The position numbers were made by a program, and so were the translations under genes. From Filomicrobium insigne (GTDB lineage: Bacteria; Pseudomonadota; Alphaproteobacteria; Rhizobiales; Hyphomicrobiaceae), in assembly GCF_900104305.1 (NCBI RefSeq), contig NZ_FNJC01000007.1:1-45869 (forward strand): 45,869 nucleotides of DNA, given 5' to 3'. Below the pieces are notes generated by a model, which saw nothing but the letters and a program-made list of their open reading frames with translations, had not been told where the DNA came from and ran no database searches. Shown in pieces: positions 28,001 through 36,524 of the stretch; the stretch's first letter is position 1, and each line of letters opens with the position of its first letter.

Positions 28001-29002
28001 ATGGGCGCTTTCGGTTCGGTTTCGTTCGGGGAAATTCTTGCACGCGGTAGCCTCAGAGAAACGGATCTCGCGAAGCTTAGTGCGATCGACGCTCGCCAAC
28101 TCACCCCTGATGATGTGCAGGCGCTGTTTGCCCTTCACGTGCAATGCTTAGTCAAAGATGCGGGATGGTCGGACTGGTTCATTGGTATCGTGTCTGATTA
28201 TGTGGTGCATACGGCTGAACCACAGGGTTATCTCACCGAAGAGAATGCACAGTGGCTTATCGATCAGGCTGCCCGTAGTGGCTGGGTAGAGACGCGCACG
28301 GAACTTGATCTGCTGATTGACGTGCTTGAGAGCGCGCGCTGGGCACCTCGCAGTCTTATTGCATTCGGCCTTAGCCAAGTTCGACGGGCTGTCGTTGCCG
28401 GTGATGGACCGCTACGCCCCGGCCAGCCGCGCGCGTTGGGCCTATTGTTTGACGAAGAAATCGAGATCATGCGCCGCATGATTTATGCTTTTGGCGGCGA
28501 CGGCAGTATGGCCTTGACGCGTAGCGAAGTTGAAATTCTTTTCGACATCAATGCTGCGCTCGACAAGACACGCATCAACACAGCTTGGACCGAGCTTTTT
28601 GTAAAAGCGGTCACTAACGTGATGTTGGCTACTTCGGGTTACGGCGTGCCTACACGCGAGGAGGCTCTGCGTTCGGAGGCGTGGCATGATGAACGCAGCG
28701 AAACGACCCCCGAAGCGATTGTGAATGCGATTGTGAAAAGCGGTCTAGATGGCGTGGTTGAAGCCTATCGCGTACAAACTCCAGTGGAGCAAGCTTTGAG
28801 CCGGCTGGAGCGGGAATACCGCAATATCATCACGGGTGAAGACGTCACGTCTGATGACGCAAGTTGGCTAACTGAATGGTTGGGCCGGAGTGATGCTCTT
28901 ACGATGAACGAGATTGCCCTGGTTGATTATCTCGCAAAGGTGCCTGTTACCGTCGAGCCCGAGCTGCAAGAGGTCCTTGAGCGGGTACACACTGCCGCTT
29001 GA
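28001..29002 (+). CDS. Repeat-containing protein of unknown function
   Basis: I do not recognise a named family. The 333-residue start at 28001 follows GAGGGG; the frame is open 68 codons further upstream, but that part is low-complexity shadow. No signal peptide or membrane helix is visible. Short helical units recur: LTPDDVQALFALH, LTEENAQWLID, LTRSEVEILFDIN and VTSDDASWLTEWL. Each is preceded by a gap of 40-100 residues. One, GGDGSMALTRSEVEILF, looks like a degenerate EF-hand or TerB-like acidic helix pair. Divergent from the glycosyltransferase pair. Confidence 0.7.
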   Translation: MGAFGSVSFGEILARGSLRETDLAKLSAIDARQLTPDDVQALFALHVQCLVKDAGWSDWFIGIVSDYVVHTAEPQGYLTEENAQWLIDQAARSGWVETRTELDLLIDVLESARWAPRSLIAFGLSQVRRAVVAGDGPLRPGQPRALGLLFDEEIEIMRRMIYAFGGDGSMALTRSEVEILFDINAALDKTRINTAWTELFVKAVTNVMLATSGYGVPTREEALRSEAWHDERSETTPEAIVNAIVKSGLDGVVEAYRVQTPVEQALSRLEREYRNIITGEDVTSDDASWLTEWLGRSDALTMNEIALVDYLAKVPVTVEPELQEVLERVHTAA

Positions 29003-29238
29003 TGGCTTACTTTTTCATATTCTGAATTTTCTGATCTTTTCGCGCCGATCGCCCATTTACCCGATTAGTTGCGTGGGTAGACCTGTTCGTCATCGCGGCC
29101 GAGCAAAAACTGCAAGTCCGAAAATCCCGTCAACGGGGCATCTCCCGATATATATTTGCATCAAGCATTGATGTACTTCGCTTTTCCGTGGCAAACCTCG
29201 CTCTTTGCAAGAGCGGTAAGCAAGGAGTTTTGCTGCGC

Positions 29239-30594
29239 ATGCGACGCAAGGTGCAGACTTCGCAGTTTCGCGAATCCCTTTTGATTGCCGGCCCCGCGAT
29301 ATTGCTCGTGGCGTTCGCGTTTTGGTTCGCCTACCAGTTTGTGGAACCGGCGCCTCCTGCGAGCGTCAAGATGACGACGGGCAGCGAAAGCGGCGGGTAT
29401 TACGCGTTTGCGCAGAAATACAAAAGGATACTCGCCGACTCAGGTGTATCTCTCGAAGTGCTCAGTTCGGCAGGATCCATCGAGAATCTTCAACGCCTTC
29501 AGGCGCCAGGATCGGATGTCGATCTCGCGCTCATGCAGGGTGGCATTGCTGATCAGCAAAACGCGCCGGAGCTTGTCTCTTTGGGGCGCGTTTTCTTAGA
29601 GCCTCTTTGGGTTTTCTATAAGGGGAGTGTAGAGGTCGACCGCCTCGTACAGTTATCCGGAAGACGGCTCGCCATCGGAGCACCCGGCAGTGGAACGCGA
29701 GCACTGGTGAGCGATCTGCTAACGGCCAACGGTCTCAACGAGCAGAACACTACATTTTCGTCTCTCAGCGGGGATGCTGCAGCTGAGGCATTGAGATCAG
29801 ATAACGTCGATGCGGTATTTTTGGTGCTCGCGGCGGAATCGAAGCTCGTGCGCGAGTTGCTGCGGGAGCCTGGAATTCGGCTGATGAGTTTTGCTAATGC
29901 CGACGCCTACACCCGTCTCATGCCTTATCTGTCTCGCGTCACATTGCCCTCTGGGGTTATCGATTTGCCAAGGCAGATCCCCGACGGTGATGTGACTTTG
30001 ATCGCCGCACAGGCCGCTCTTGTGGCCCACAAGGATCTCCACCCGGCGATCATCGGGCTGATGGTGCAGGCGGCGCAGGAGGTCCATAGCGGCGGCGGTA
30101 TGTTCCAGCGGGTTGAGGAGTTTCCCAAGGCCCATGACCCCGAACTCCCGATGGCGGCGGATGCTGAGCGGCTTTACAAGCGTGGTGCGCCGTTTCTTCA
30201 GCGCTATCTGCCATTCTGGCTCGCCAACTTCATCGAACGCATGATCGTTATGATTGTTCCGATTGCGACAATCTTACTGCCATTGTTCAAGGTCGCCCCG
30301 TGGCTTTACCAATGGCGTATCCGACGGCGGATTCTTTATTGGTATCGCGAACTCAAGTTACTTGAAACCAAGCTGAATGAAGTTTCCGCTCCGAGCGAGC
30401 TTATGGATGAAATCGAGCGGATCGAGACTGCGGTGGCTAATATTCCAGTACCATTGCACTATTCGGACAAGCTTTATGAGCTGAGAAGTGCTGTTGATCT
30501 GGTACGCGTGAGGATGCTTGAGCGTAGTTCTGCGCCCGGCGCTACACCTGTTTCGCGTCGTGTGGCGGCTGCAGATATGGCGAAACAGCGTTAG
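29239..30594 (+). CDS. TAXI-family solute-binding protein, membrane-anchored
   Basis: TAXI proteins bind substrates for TRAP-type transporters. An N-terminal helix (about 15-33) precedes the ligand domain, which shows TTGSESGGYYAFAQKY and the LEVLSSAGSIENLQRL stretch typical of the family. A second hydrophobic segment near residues 335-355 (MIVMIVPIATILLPLF) leads to a charged C-terminal domain with coiled-coil character. No TRAP permease gene is nearby. Start: ATG 29239 after AAGGAG at long spacing; GTG 29188 would give 468 residues. 451 residues as given. Confidence 0.85.
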   Translation: MRRKVQTSQFRESLLIAGPAILLVAFAFWFAYQFVEPAPPASVKMTTGSESGGYYAFAQKYKRILADSGVSLEVLSSAGSIENLQRLQAPGSDVDLALMQGGIADQQNAPELVSLGRVFLEPLWVFYKGSVEVDRLVQLSGRRLAIGAPGSGTRALVSDLLTANGLNEQNTTFSSLSGDAAAEALRSDNVDAVFLVLAAESKLVRELLREPGIRLMSFANADAYTRLMPYLSRVTLPSGVIDLPRQIPDGDVTLIAAQAALVAHKDLHPAIIGLMVQAAQEVHSGGGMFQRVEEFPKAHDPELPMAADAERLYKRGAPFLQRYLPFWLANFIERMIVMIVPIATILLPLFKVAPWLYQWRIRRRILYWYRELKLLETKLNEVSAPSELMDEIERIETAVANIPVPLHYSDKLYELRSAVDLVRVRMLERSSAPGATPVSRRVAAADMAKQR

Positions 30595-30714
30595 TACGCC
30601 GCACACCACCGTTTTCCTGGGTAATGATGACGCTATCACGGTAGTTTACCTCGGGGCGGGCAGCGACTAAAACGCGGCTAACCAAATTCTGGATCATCTG
30701 AGACAAGGCCGCCA

Positions 30715-32730
30715 ATGTTTAAAAAAATACTGATCGCTAATCGTGGGGAGATTGCTTGCCGGGTTATCAAGACGGCCCGGCGCATGGGCATCGCGACGGT
30801 TGCGGTCTATTCGGATGCTGACCAGAGCGCGCTGCATGTACAGATGGCCGATGAGGCCGTTCATATCGGACCAGCTCCCGCCGCGCAGTCTTATCTTATC
30901 ATGGAGAAGATCATCGAGGCCTGTAAAGCAACAGGCGCCGAGGCCGTTCATCCAGGGTACGGCTTCTTATCCGAACGCGAAGCGTTTCCGAAGGCTCTTG
31001 CCGAGCATGGCATCGTTTTTATCGGTCCTAATCCTCACGCGATTGCGGCGATGGGCGACAAGATCGAGTCGAAGAAGGCGGCTGCAAAGGCAAAGGTTTC
31101 TACCGTTCCCGGTTATCTGGGTGAGATTGCCGATGCCAAGGATGCGGTGAAGATCGCTGGTGAGATCGGCTATCCGGTGATGATTAAGGCGTCGGCTGGC
31201 GGCGGCGGCAAGGGTATGCGCATCGCATGGGATGCCAAGGAGTGCGAAGAAGGTTTTGCGCTGGCGCGTTCGGAAGCAAAATCTTCGTTTGGTGATGACC
31301 GGGTCTTCATTGAGAAGTTCATCGAGAACCCGCGGCATATCGAAATTCAGATTCTGGGTGATAAGCACGGCAATGTCATCCATCTGGGTGAGCGCGAATG
31401 CTCCATTCAGCGGCGCAATCAAAAGGTGGTCGAGGAAGCGCCGTCTCCGTTGCTTGATGAGAAGACCCGGAACGAGATGGGGGCGCAGGCTGTCGCACTC
31501 GCCAAGGCTGTAAATTATGATTCAGCCGGCACTGTTGAATTTGTCGCCGGTCAGGACAAGAGCTTCTATTTCCTTGAGATGAATACGCGGCTGCAGGTTG
31601 AGCACCCCGTGACGGAATTGGTTACGGGGATCGATCTTGTTGAACAGATGATCCGTGTAGCTGCGGGCGAGAAGCTCGATCGCAAGCAGGCGGATGTGAA
31701 GCTCAACGGTTGGGCTGTCGAGAGCCGCATTTACGCAGAGGATCCGTTCCGCAACTTCCTTCCGTCCATTGGTCGCCTCGTCAAGTACCGTCCGCCCAAC
31801 GAGGGTTCAGCTGAAGGTCTCACGATCCGTAACGATACGGGCGTCTACGAGGGCGGCGAAATCTCAATGTTCTACGACCCGATGATTGCGAAGCTCGTGA
31901 CCCACGCGCCCACGCGTGAAGCTGCGATCAACACGCAGTCTGATGCGCTCGATGCCTTCTATATCGACGGTATTCAGCACAACATTCCGTTCCTCAGTGC
32001 TCTTATGCAGCATCCACGGTGGCGTTCTGGGGAGCTCTCCACGGGGTTTATCCAAGAAGAGTATCCGAACGGATTTGAGCCGCGGCCGCCTGAGGGTGAG
32101 GAGTTAAAGGTTTTGGCTGCTGTTGCCGGGGCGATTGATCACATCAACAACGTTCGTCGTCGCGAGATCACCCATCAGATGGACGGTACGCCCGTGCGGT
32201 TCAGCAATGAACGCGTTGTGGTGTTGGGGGATACAAGCGTTGAACTTCTGGTGGAGGGGACGCTGGGTGGACCTGTCACCGTTGTGATGGCGGGTGAGGA
32301 CGGTCAGAACGATACGCTCGAGTTGGCCTCCAAGTGGTGGCCGGGTGATGCCGTCTGGTCCGGTGTAGTCAGGAATGCGGATGTTTCCGTTCAGGTGCGC
32401 CCGATCCTTAATGGCTACGATCTCGCCTATCGCGGTATTCGTATGCCGGTAAAGGTCTTCACGCACCGCGAGGCGGCACTCGCGGCGTTGATGCCTGAGA
32501 AGGTTGCTCCTGACACCTCAAAGCTGTTGTTGTGCCCAATGCCTGGGTTGGTGAAAGCGATTAACGTTTCGGTTGGCGATGAGGTCAAAGCCGGTGATGC
32601 TCTCGCCATCGTTGAGGCCATGAAGATGGAAAATATCTTGCGAGCCGAACGCGATGGAACGGTGACGAAGGTCAACGCTCAGCCCGGAGATAGCTTGGCG
32701 GTCGATGAAGTCATCATGGAATTCGCTTGA
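30715..32730 (+). CDS. pccA: Propionyl-CoA carboxylase alpha subunit (biotin carboxylase + BCCP)
   Basis: This subunit carboxylates biotin with ATP and bicarbonate and presents it to PccB. The biotin carboxylase domain (1-450) has the ILIANRGEIACRVI N-terminus, the ATP-grasp glycine loop KASAGGGGKGMR and EMNTRLQVEHPVTE. A BT-type linker domain spans about 460-600. The C-terminal biotinyl domain has EAMKMEN with the biotinylated lysine K637. The length is 671, normal for PccA. Methylcrotonyl- or acetyl-CoA carboxylase alpha is less likely, given pccB nearby. Confidence 0.95.
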   Translation: MFKKILIANRGEIACRVIKTARRMGIATVAVYSDADQSALHVQMADEAVHIGPAPAAQSYLIMEKIIEACKATGAEAVHPGYGFLSEREAFPKALAEHGIVFIGPNPHAIAAMGDKIESKKAAAKAKVSTVPGYLGEIADAKDAVKIAGEIGYPVMIKASAGGGGKGMRIAWDAKECEEGFALARSEAKSSFGDDRVFIEKFIENPRHIEIQILGDKHGNVIHLGERECSIQRRNQKVVEEAPSPLLDEKTRNEMGAQAVALAKAVNYDSAGTVEFVAGQDKSFYFLEMNTRLQVEHPVTELVTGIDLVEQMIRVAAGEKLDRKQADVKLNGWAVESRIYAEDPFRNFLPSIGRLVKYRPPNEGSAEGLTIRNDTGVYEGGEISMFYDPMIAKLVTHAPTREAAINTQSDALDAFYIDGIQHNIPFLSALMQHPRWRSGELSTGFIQEEYPNGFEPRPPEGEELKVLAAVAGAIDHINNVRRREITHQMDGTPVRFSNERVVVLGDTSVELLVEGTLGGPVTVVMAGEDGQNDTLELASKWWPGDAVWSGVVRNADVSVQVRPILNGYDLAYRGIRMPVKVFTHREAALAALMPEKVAPDTSKLLLCPMPGLVKAINVSVGDEVKAGDALAIVEAMKMENILRAERDGTVTKVNAQPGDSLAVDEVIMEFA

Positions 32731-32797
32731 GCTTAGGGCTTCGAAAGGCAGAGCGGGTGCCCGACTACGACTGCGCCACAATTACGATGGCGGATAA

Positions 32798-33307
32798 ATG
32801 AGTCTCCTCGGGCCGCTCTACTTCGCTTACGGGTCAAACATGTCCCCGCGGCAGATGGCGCGACGTTGCCCTGGTGCACGTCCGGTCGGTATGGCGACGC
32901 TGGATAACTGGCGGTTTCAGATTACGACCCGTGGGGCGGCGAACATCATGCCCGCTTACGACAACCGCGTTTACGGCGTGTTGTGGCGTGTTGAACCTTG
33001 GCATCTCCATTTGCTCGACCAATGGGAGGGCGTTGCGCACGGACACTACCTCCGCAAGCGTGTGCGCGTGCGGCTCGCCAGCGGGGTTGAGCGTTCCTCG
33101 TTCACCTACGCCAGCACACACCGAGCAGATGGTGTCCCGAAGCCAGCCTACATGGAAAGTGCCATTCTTGTCGGCGCACGTGCGTTCGGATTTCCTGATG
33201 AGGTGATTGCCGAACTTGAATCGTGGCGCTCCCTAAGGAGCATTGGTGCGGCGCGTCGCATCTATGTCGGCCGACGTATCCGGCGACGCGGACTGCGCAA
33301 AACTTAG
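32798..33307 (+). CDS. Gamma-glutamylcyclotransferase-like protein
   Basis: The 169-residue protein has the GGCT/AIG2 fold signatures: the substrate loop LYFAYGSNMSP at residues 7-17, the middle strand VYGVLWRVE and the probable catalytic glutamate E77 in LDQWEGVAHGHY. Members release 5-oxoproline from gamma-glutamyl compounds, but substrates vary widely. The final 25 residues are strongly basic. It lies 67 bases after pccA and converges on a LysR gene 23 bases away. Confidence 0.88.
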   Translation: MSLLGPLYFAYGSNMSPRQMARRCPGARPVGMATLDNWRFQITTRGAANIMPAYDNRVYGVLWRVEPWHLHLLDQWEGVAHGHYLRKRVRVRLASGVERSSFTYASTHRADGVPKPAYMESAILVGARAFGFPDEVIAELESWRSLRSIGAARRIYVGRRIRRRGLRKT

Positions 33308-33330
33308 GCAAAAGCCAACGTTACAAGACG

Positions 33331-34179
33331 TTAGGAGAGGCGCGCTGCCGCTTTACGCAGGCCAGCGAGGATGGGCTCGTAAGCTTCCTCATCTCGTGCT
33401 TCCGGATATACCATGTAGACAGGGTAAACGAATTTGCGTGCGCGGCTCGGTTGTCTGAGACGGCCACTCGAGAGGTGCCGTGCCACAAGCCGTCGCGGGA
33501 AGTAGCCGGTTGCCGGATTGGTGAGGATGTAGTTGATCCCGGCCGATCCGATGTCAAGGTGAAGGCCAGCGGTGGTGAGCTCGGGGTATGCCGCTGCATG
33601 ATCCTGTTGGAAATCGCTTCCCCAATCGATGAAGAGATAATCGCTTGAGCTGCGCCGAGTACGTACCGGCGTGGAGGTCACAAGTACGATCTCTTCGTCG
33701 AACAGATGTTCGATCAGAAGGCCGGGTGGTTGGATCGGACGATACATGATCGCGAGGTCCAACGTGCCTTCAACGAGTCGCTGCGTGAGGAGTTGAGCAC
33801 GTCCAGCGCTTGCTGAAACCGCAATATCGGGCATCGATTGGCGTAACCAAGATACCCATTTCAACAGAAAACTATCCCAGAAACTCATTGGCGCGCCGAA
33901 TGCGAGATGGTCTCGATGTTGCGACGACATGCCGATTTCAAGCTGCGCATGTTGCCAAACTCGAACGAGCGCGAGCGCGTGTTTGCGAAACTGTTCTCCA
34001 GCGACTGTGAGATCGGCGCCTGTATGTGAGCGGGAAAAAAGTGGTTGTCCTAGAAGGTCTTCCAGGCTTTTGATGCGAGCGGAAACCGTGGACTGAGTGA
34101 CGTTCATATTGCGCGCAGCATCGATGAAACTGCCGGTCTCAGCGACGGTGAGAAAGGTGCGTGCGAGTGTGACGTCCAT
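33331..34179 (-). CDS. LysR-family transcriptional regulator
   Basis: The N-terminal winged helix-turn-helix covers residues 1-60, with LARTFLTVAETGSFIDAARNMN and QSTVSARIKSLEDLLGQPLF typical of LysR. An effector-binding domain of periplasmic-binding-protein type runs from about 90. It has 282 residues, slightly short for the family. The region upstream holds a palindromic ATC-N9-GAT site, 41 bases from the start, suggesting autoregulation. Its targets are not evident; the divergent lysine-rich gene is the nearest candidate. Confidence 0.95.
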   Translation of the reverse strand: MDVTLARTFLTVAETGSFIDAARNMNVTQSTVSARIKSLEDLLGQPLFSRSHTGADLTVAGEQFRKHALALVRVWQHAQLEIGMSSQHRDHLAFGAPMSFWDSFLLKWVSWLRQSMPDIAVSASAGRAQLLTQRLVEGTLDLAIMYRPIQPPGLLIEHLFDEEIVLVTSTPVRTRRSSSDYLFIDWGSDFQQDHAAAYPELTTAGLHLDIGSAGINYILTNPATGYFPRRLVARHLSSGRLRQPSRARKFVYPVYMVYPEARDEEAYEPILAGLRKAAARLS

Positions 34180-34219
34180 GGTAAATATTGATACGCAGTA
34201 ACTTCTCCTCAGGCATACC

Positions 34220-34256
34220 TATCGGAATTTCCGATAGCCGCAACCGGAATTTTCCG
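34220..34256. promoter_or_regulatory. Candidate LysR-type operator: tandem inverted repeats
   Basis: TATCGGAATTTCCGATA (34220-34236) is a 17-base palindrome around one central base and contains ATC-N9-GAT, the classic LysR recognition box (a T-N11-A form). Eight bases later CGGAA-TT-TTCCG (34245-34256) repeats its core with a two-base spacer. Both lie between the divergent LysR (start 34179) and lysine-rich (start 34363) genes. Confidence 0.65.
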
Positions 34257-34362
34257 TTTGAGGGTACGGACGTTTGTAACCACAGTGAAAACCGTTGTGG
34301 CGAAAACGGGAGTGGTTGGAGCCTATTCGAGTCGCTCCCCTCAAGTCTAAGGAACCTGAGAG

Positions 34363-34650
34363 ATGAAAACAAAGACCGTCAAGAAGGCTGCTGCGAAGAA
34401 GCCCGCAGCCAAGAAGACTGCCGTCAAGAAGGCAGTTGCGAAGAAGGTGCCCGTTAAGAAGAAGGCCGCTGCTGCTAAGAAGGCCGTTGCTGCTAAGAAG
34501 CCTGCAGCCAAGAAGACGGCGGCCAAGAAGCCGGCTGCTAAAAAGGTTGCTGTGAAGAAGGTCGCTGTGAAGAAGAAGGCCGCTGCGAAGAAGCCTGCGG
34601 CGAAGAAGCCGGCCGCTAAGAAGGCTGCTGCGAAGAAGTCGGCAGCGTAA
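34363..34650 (+). CDS. Lysine/alanine-rich histone H1-like protein
   Basis: The 95-residue protein is almost entirely Lys, Ala, Pro and Val in tandem KKPAAKK- and KKVAVKK-type units. There is no hydrophobic core, so it is probably disordered. This resembles eukaryotic histone H1 tails and bacterial HctB/AlgP-type nucleoid proteins, which bind and condense DNA. DNA binding is inferred from charge only. It starts at ATG 34363 and is followed 15 bases after its stop by a secreted-protein gene. Low-complexity sequence limits homology claims. Confidence 0.8.
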   Translation: MKTKTVKKAAAKKPAAKKTAVKKAVAKKVPVKKKAAAAKKAVAAKKPAAKKTAAKKPAAKKVAVKKVAVKKKAAAKKPAAKKPAAKKAAAKKSAA

Positions 34651-34665
34651 ACGGGGTCTCGCATT

Positions 34666-35040
34666 ATGGTGTGGATGGCGCGTTTTGCTGGAGCCATCGC
34701 ATTGATGATGGCTGGTTTGCCAAGCGTTGGGGCTCTTGCTTCCAGCGTTACAAACAATGATGCCGAAGATCGCCAGATCACCATTATCGAGGACAACCAA
34801 CAAAACCAAATCTCGCTGAAGCCCGGGGAACGGATCGATGGGGTCTGTTTGAAGGGGTGTATTCTTCGGCTCGAAGGTGTGGAAGACGGTCAGTACATTC
34901 TGGTCGAGGGCACCGAGATCGTGTCGATTGAAGATTCGGTTTTGTTTTACGACGGTGCTGAGAAGCGCCGTAATGAAGATGGGGAAAGTGAACCCCAACC
35001 AAATGACGTTTTGTATCCGCTAGGCTTTCGTCGTCGATAG
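34666..35040 (+). CDS. Small secreted protein of unknown function
   Basis: The family is not recognised. The 124-residue precursor has a signal peptide (hydrophobic residues 5-20, cleavage after ALA near 25). The mature part is acidic and rich in beta-strand-forming residues (RQITIIEDNQQNQISL, YILVEGTEIVSIEDSVLFY), with a CLKGC pair that could form a disulfide. The C-terminus is basic. It lies 15 bases behind the lysine-rich gene on the same strand, so a shared transcript is likely, but a joint role is unclear. Confidence 0.65.
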   Translation: MVWMARFAGAIALMMAGLPSVGALASSVTNNDAEDRQITIIEDNQQNQISLKPGERIDGVCLKGCILRLEGVEDGQYILVEGTEIVSIEDSVLFYDGAEKRRNEDGESEPQPNDVLYPLGFRRR

Positions 35041-35226
35041 ATGATGCGTCATGGCGGTTTGCGGCGGACAGGCCCTTCTCTCGTTCGCTCCACTAGGGTG
35101 GACGTTCTCTGTCCGTATTGCGCGACGTTCCCTGCATTTGAACGCCGTGCAGCTCATTTGTTATCCGAGTAGACCTCCGGGCCTACTTGCTGAACATATC
35201 ATTCTGGTACCGCCTTCGCTTGCAGC

Positions 35227-35970
35227 TTAAGTCGCAGCGAGGGCGGCACCGGTTTCCCTAGATACTGAATTGGCAAACGGATCGGCGGTTTCGCGCACGC
35301 TGTGAAAGCGTGCCTGGAATTTCGTGCGCAATGCGGCATCCACGTCGGCCATGCTCGCGTTAACGTTCAAGTCCGAGATGCTCGTGACGCCGTGCTCGCG
35401 GATGCCACAGGGGACGATGCCAGAGAAGTGCGTGAGGTCGGGGTTCACGTTGATCGCGAGGCCGTGGAAGCTGACCCAGCGGCGAAGGCGGACGCCTATC
35501 GCGGCGATCTTGTCTTCTACGTTGTCTCCCTTGTCCGGCCGTTTGACCCACACACCGACGCGATCTTTTCGGGTTTCTCCCTTCACACCGAAGCTATCGA
35601 GAGTGTCGATGGTCCATGTCTCAAGGAAGGTTACGAACGACCTGACGTCCCCAAAATGCCGTCGCACATCGAGCATGACATAGACGACCCGCTGACCAGG
35701 TCCGTGATAGGTGTACTGGCCGCCACGGCCTGTTGTGTGGACGGGAAACCTCGCAGGTTCCAGCAAGTCCTGCGGCTGGGCGCTTGTGCCTGCGGTATAG
35801 AGGGGCGGGTGCTCGCAGAGCCAGATAAGCTCGCGGGCCGTGCCAGCACGGATCTCTGCTGCGCGTTGTTCCATGAAAGCGACCGCGCGTGGGTAGTCGA
35901 TTGGAGCACTGCTTACGGCCCATTCGATAGCTGGGATTGGTTCCTTGTCGGAGATTTGGGTAATGGGCAT
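35227..35970 (-). CDS. lipB: Octanoyltransferase LipB
   Basis: LipB moves octanoyl from acyl carrier protein to the lipoyl domains of 2-oxoacid dehydrogenases and GcvH; LipA then adds sulfur. The 247-residue product has the [17 protein letters not shown] motif. The catalytic pair is K154 (EDKIAAIGV) and C188 ([12 protein letters not shown]). [15 protein letters not shown]-like residues near 50-63 fit too. It ends with Ala/Thr residues after SVRETADPF. It faces away from tRNA-Leu, with a doubtful small frame just upstream. Confidence 0.97.
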   Translation of the reverse strand: MPITQISDKEPIPAIEWAVSSAPIDYPRAVAFMEQRAAEIRAGTARELIWLCEHPPLYTAGTSAQPQDLLEPARFPVHTTGRGGQYTYHGPGQRVVYVMLDVRRHFGDVRSFVTFLETWTIDTLDSFGVKGETRKDRVGVWVKRPDKGDNVEDKIAAIGVRLRRWVSFHGLAINVNPDLTHFSGIVPCGIREHGVTSISDLNVNASMADVDAALRTKFQARFHSVRETADPFANSVSRETGAALAAT

Positions 35971-35973
35971 GCG

Positions 35974-36219
35974 TTAGACTTTCTGGGAGTGGTGGGGCTT
36001 CGGAGTGTCCTCTCCATCAGGCACAACTGCGTTTGTTTGCGGTAGATGTGGTGAGCGGCTGTCTGCCGCACCAGCAATTTTGGCGTCGAACGCCCTTCTC
36101 TGTGTCGCAAGGACTTGCGCTAATGCAGGGTATCTGTTAGCAGCATCAGCCTCGATGGTCACGTTTGTGGGCCGTCGGTGGATGTGCGCTACAACGCAAA
36201 GTTTTGGCGTTGTTGGCAT
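35974..36219 (-). CDS. Doubtful small ORF just upstream of lipB
   Basis: An 81-codon frame (ATG 36219) ends three bases before the lipB start on the same strand. Such spacing would fit a leading operon gene. The product has no signal peptide, membrane helix or known motif and is rich in Pro, Ala and Thr. No good ribosome-binding site is visible. It may simply be the open lipB leader. Confidence 0.25.
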   Translation of the reverse strand: MPTTPKLCVVAHIHRRPTNVTIEADAANRYPALAQVLATQRRAFDAKIAGAADSRSPHLPQTNAVVPDGEDTPKPHHSQKV

Positions 36220-36225
36220 CCTGAT

Positions 36226-36310
36226 GCGGTCGTGGCGGAATTGGTAGACGCGCTACCTTGAGGTGGTAGTGGGTAACTCCGTGGAGGTTCGAGTCCTCTC
36301 GACCGCACCA
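36226..36310 (+). tRNA. tRNA-Leu (anticodon GAG)
   Basis: The 7-bp acceptor stem GCGGTCG pairs with CGACCGC. The D arm holds the GGTAGACG-type loop, and the anticodon stem CTACC/GGTAG closes loop TTGAGGT with anticodon GAG (reads CUC/CUU). A long variable arm (GTGGGTAACTCCGT region) marks a class II tRNA. The T arm is GAGG-TTCGAGT-CCTC, and CCA is encoded at 36308-36310. The region downstream is accessory, so this tRNA may be the integration site of the island. Confidence 0.97.
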
Positions 36311-36524
36311 TTTCTTCCTATAAATATTAGTAATATCAACGAATTATGATGATGGGTTGTGCTTCGGTCCACCCTTCTGTCCACCTCTGTTGCCTTGGTG
36401 GCTTGCTCATTTGGAGCCACGCGTTAGGCATCGACAATCCATGCACAAGGCGTTGTGGCACAGTAAAAATTGTGCCCATCTCTGCCGGGGTTGAGGCCGA
36501 CAGGGAAAGTGGAGGGCCAGCGAG
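36311..36524. other. Spacer between tRNA-Leu and the first island gene
   Basis: No gene, clear promoter or terminator was seen in this 214-base stretch. It is AT-rich just after the tRNA. A GGAGGG ribosome-binding site at its end serves the next gene. Confidence 0.5.
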
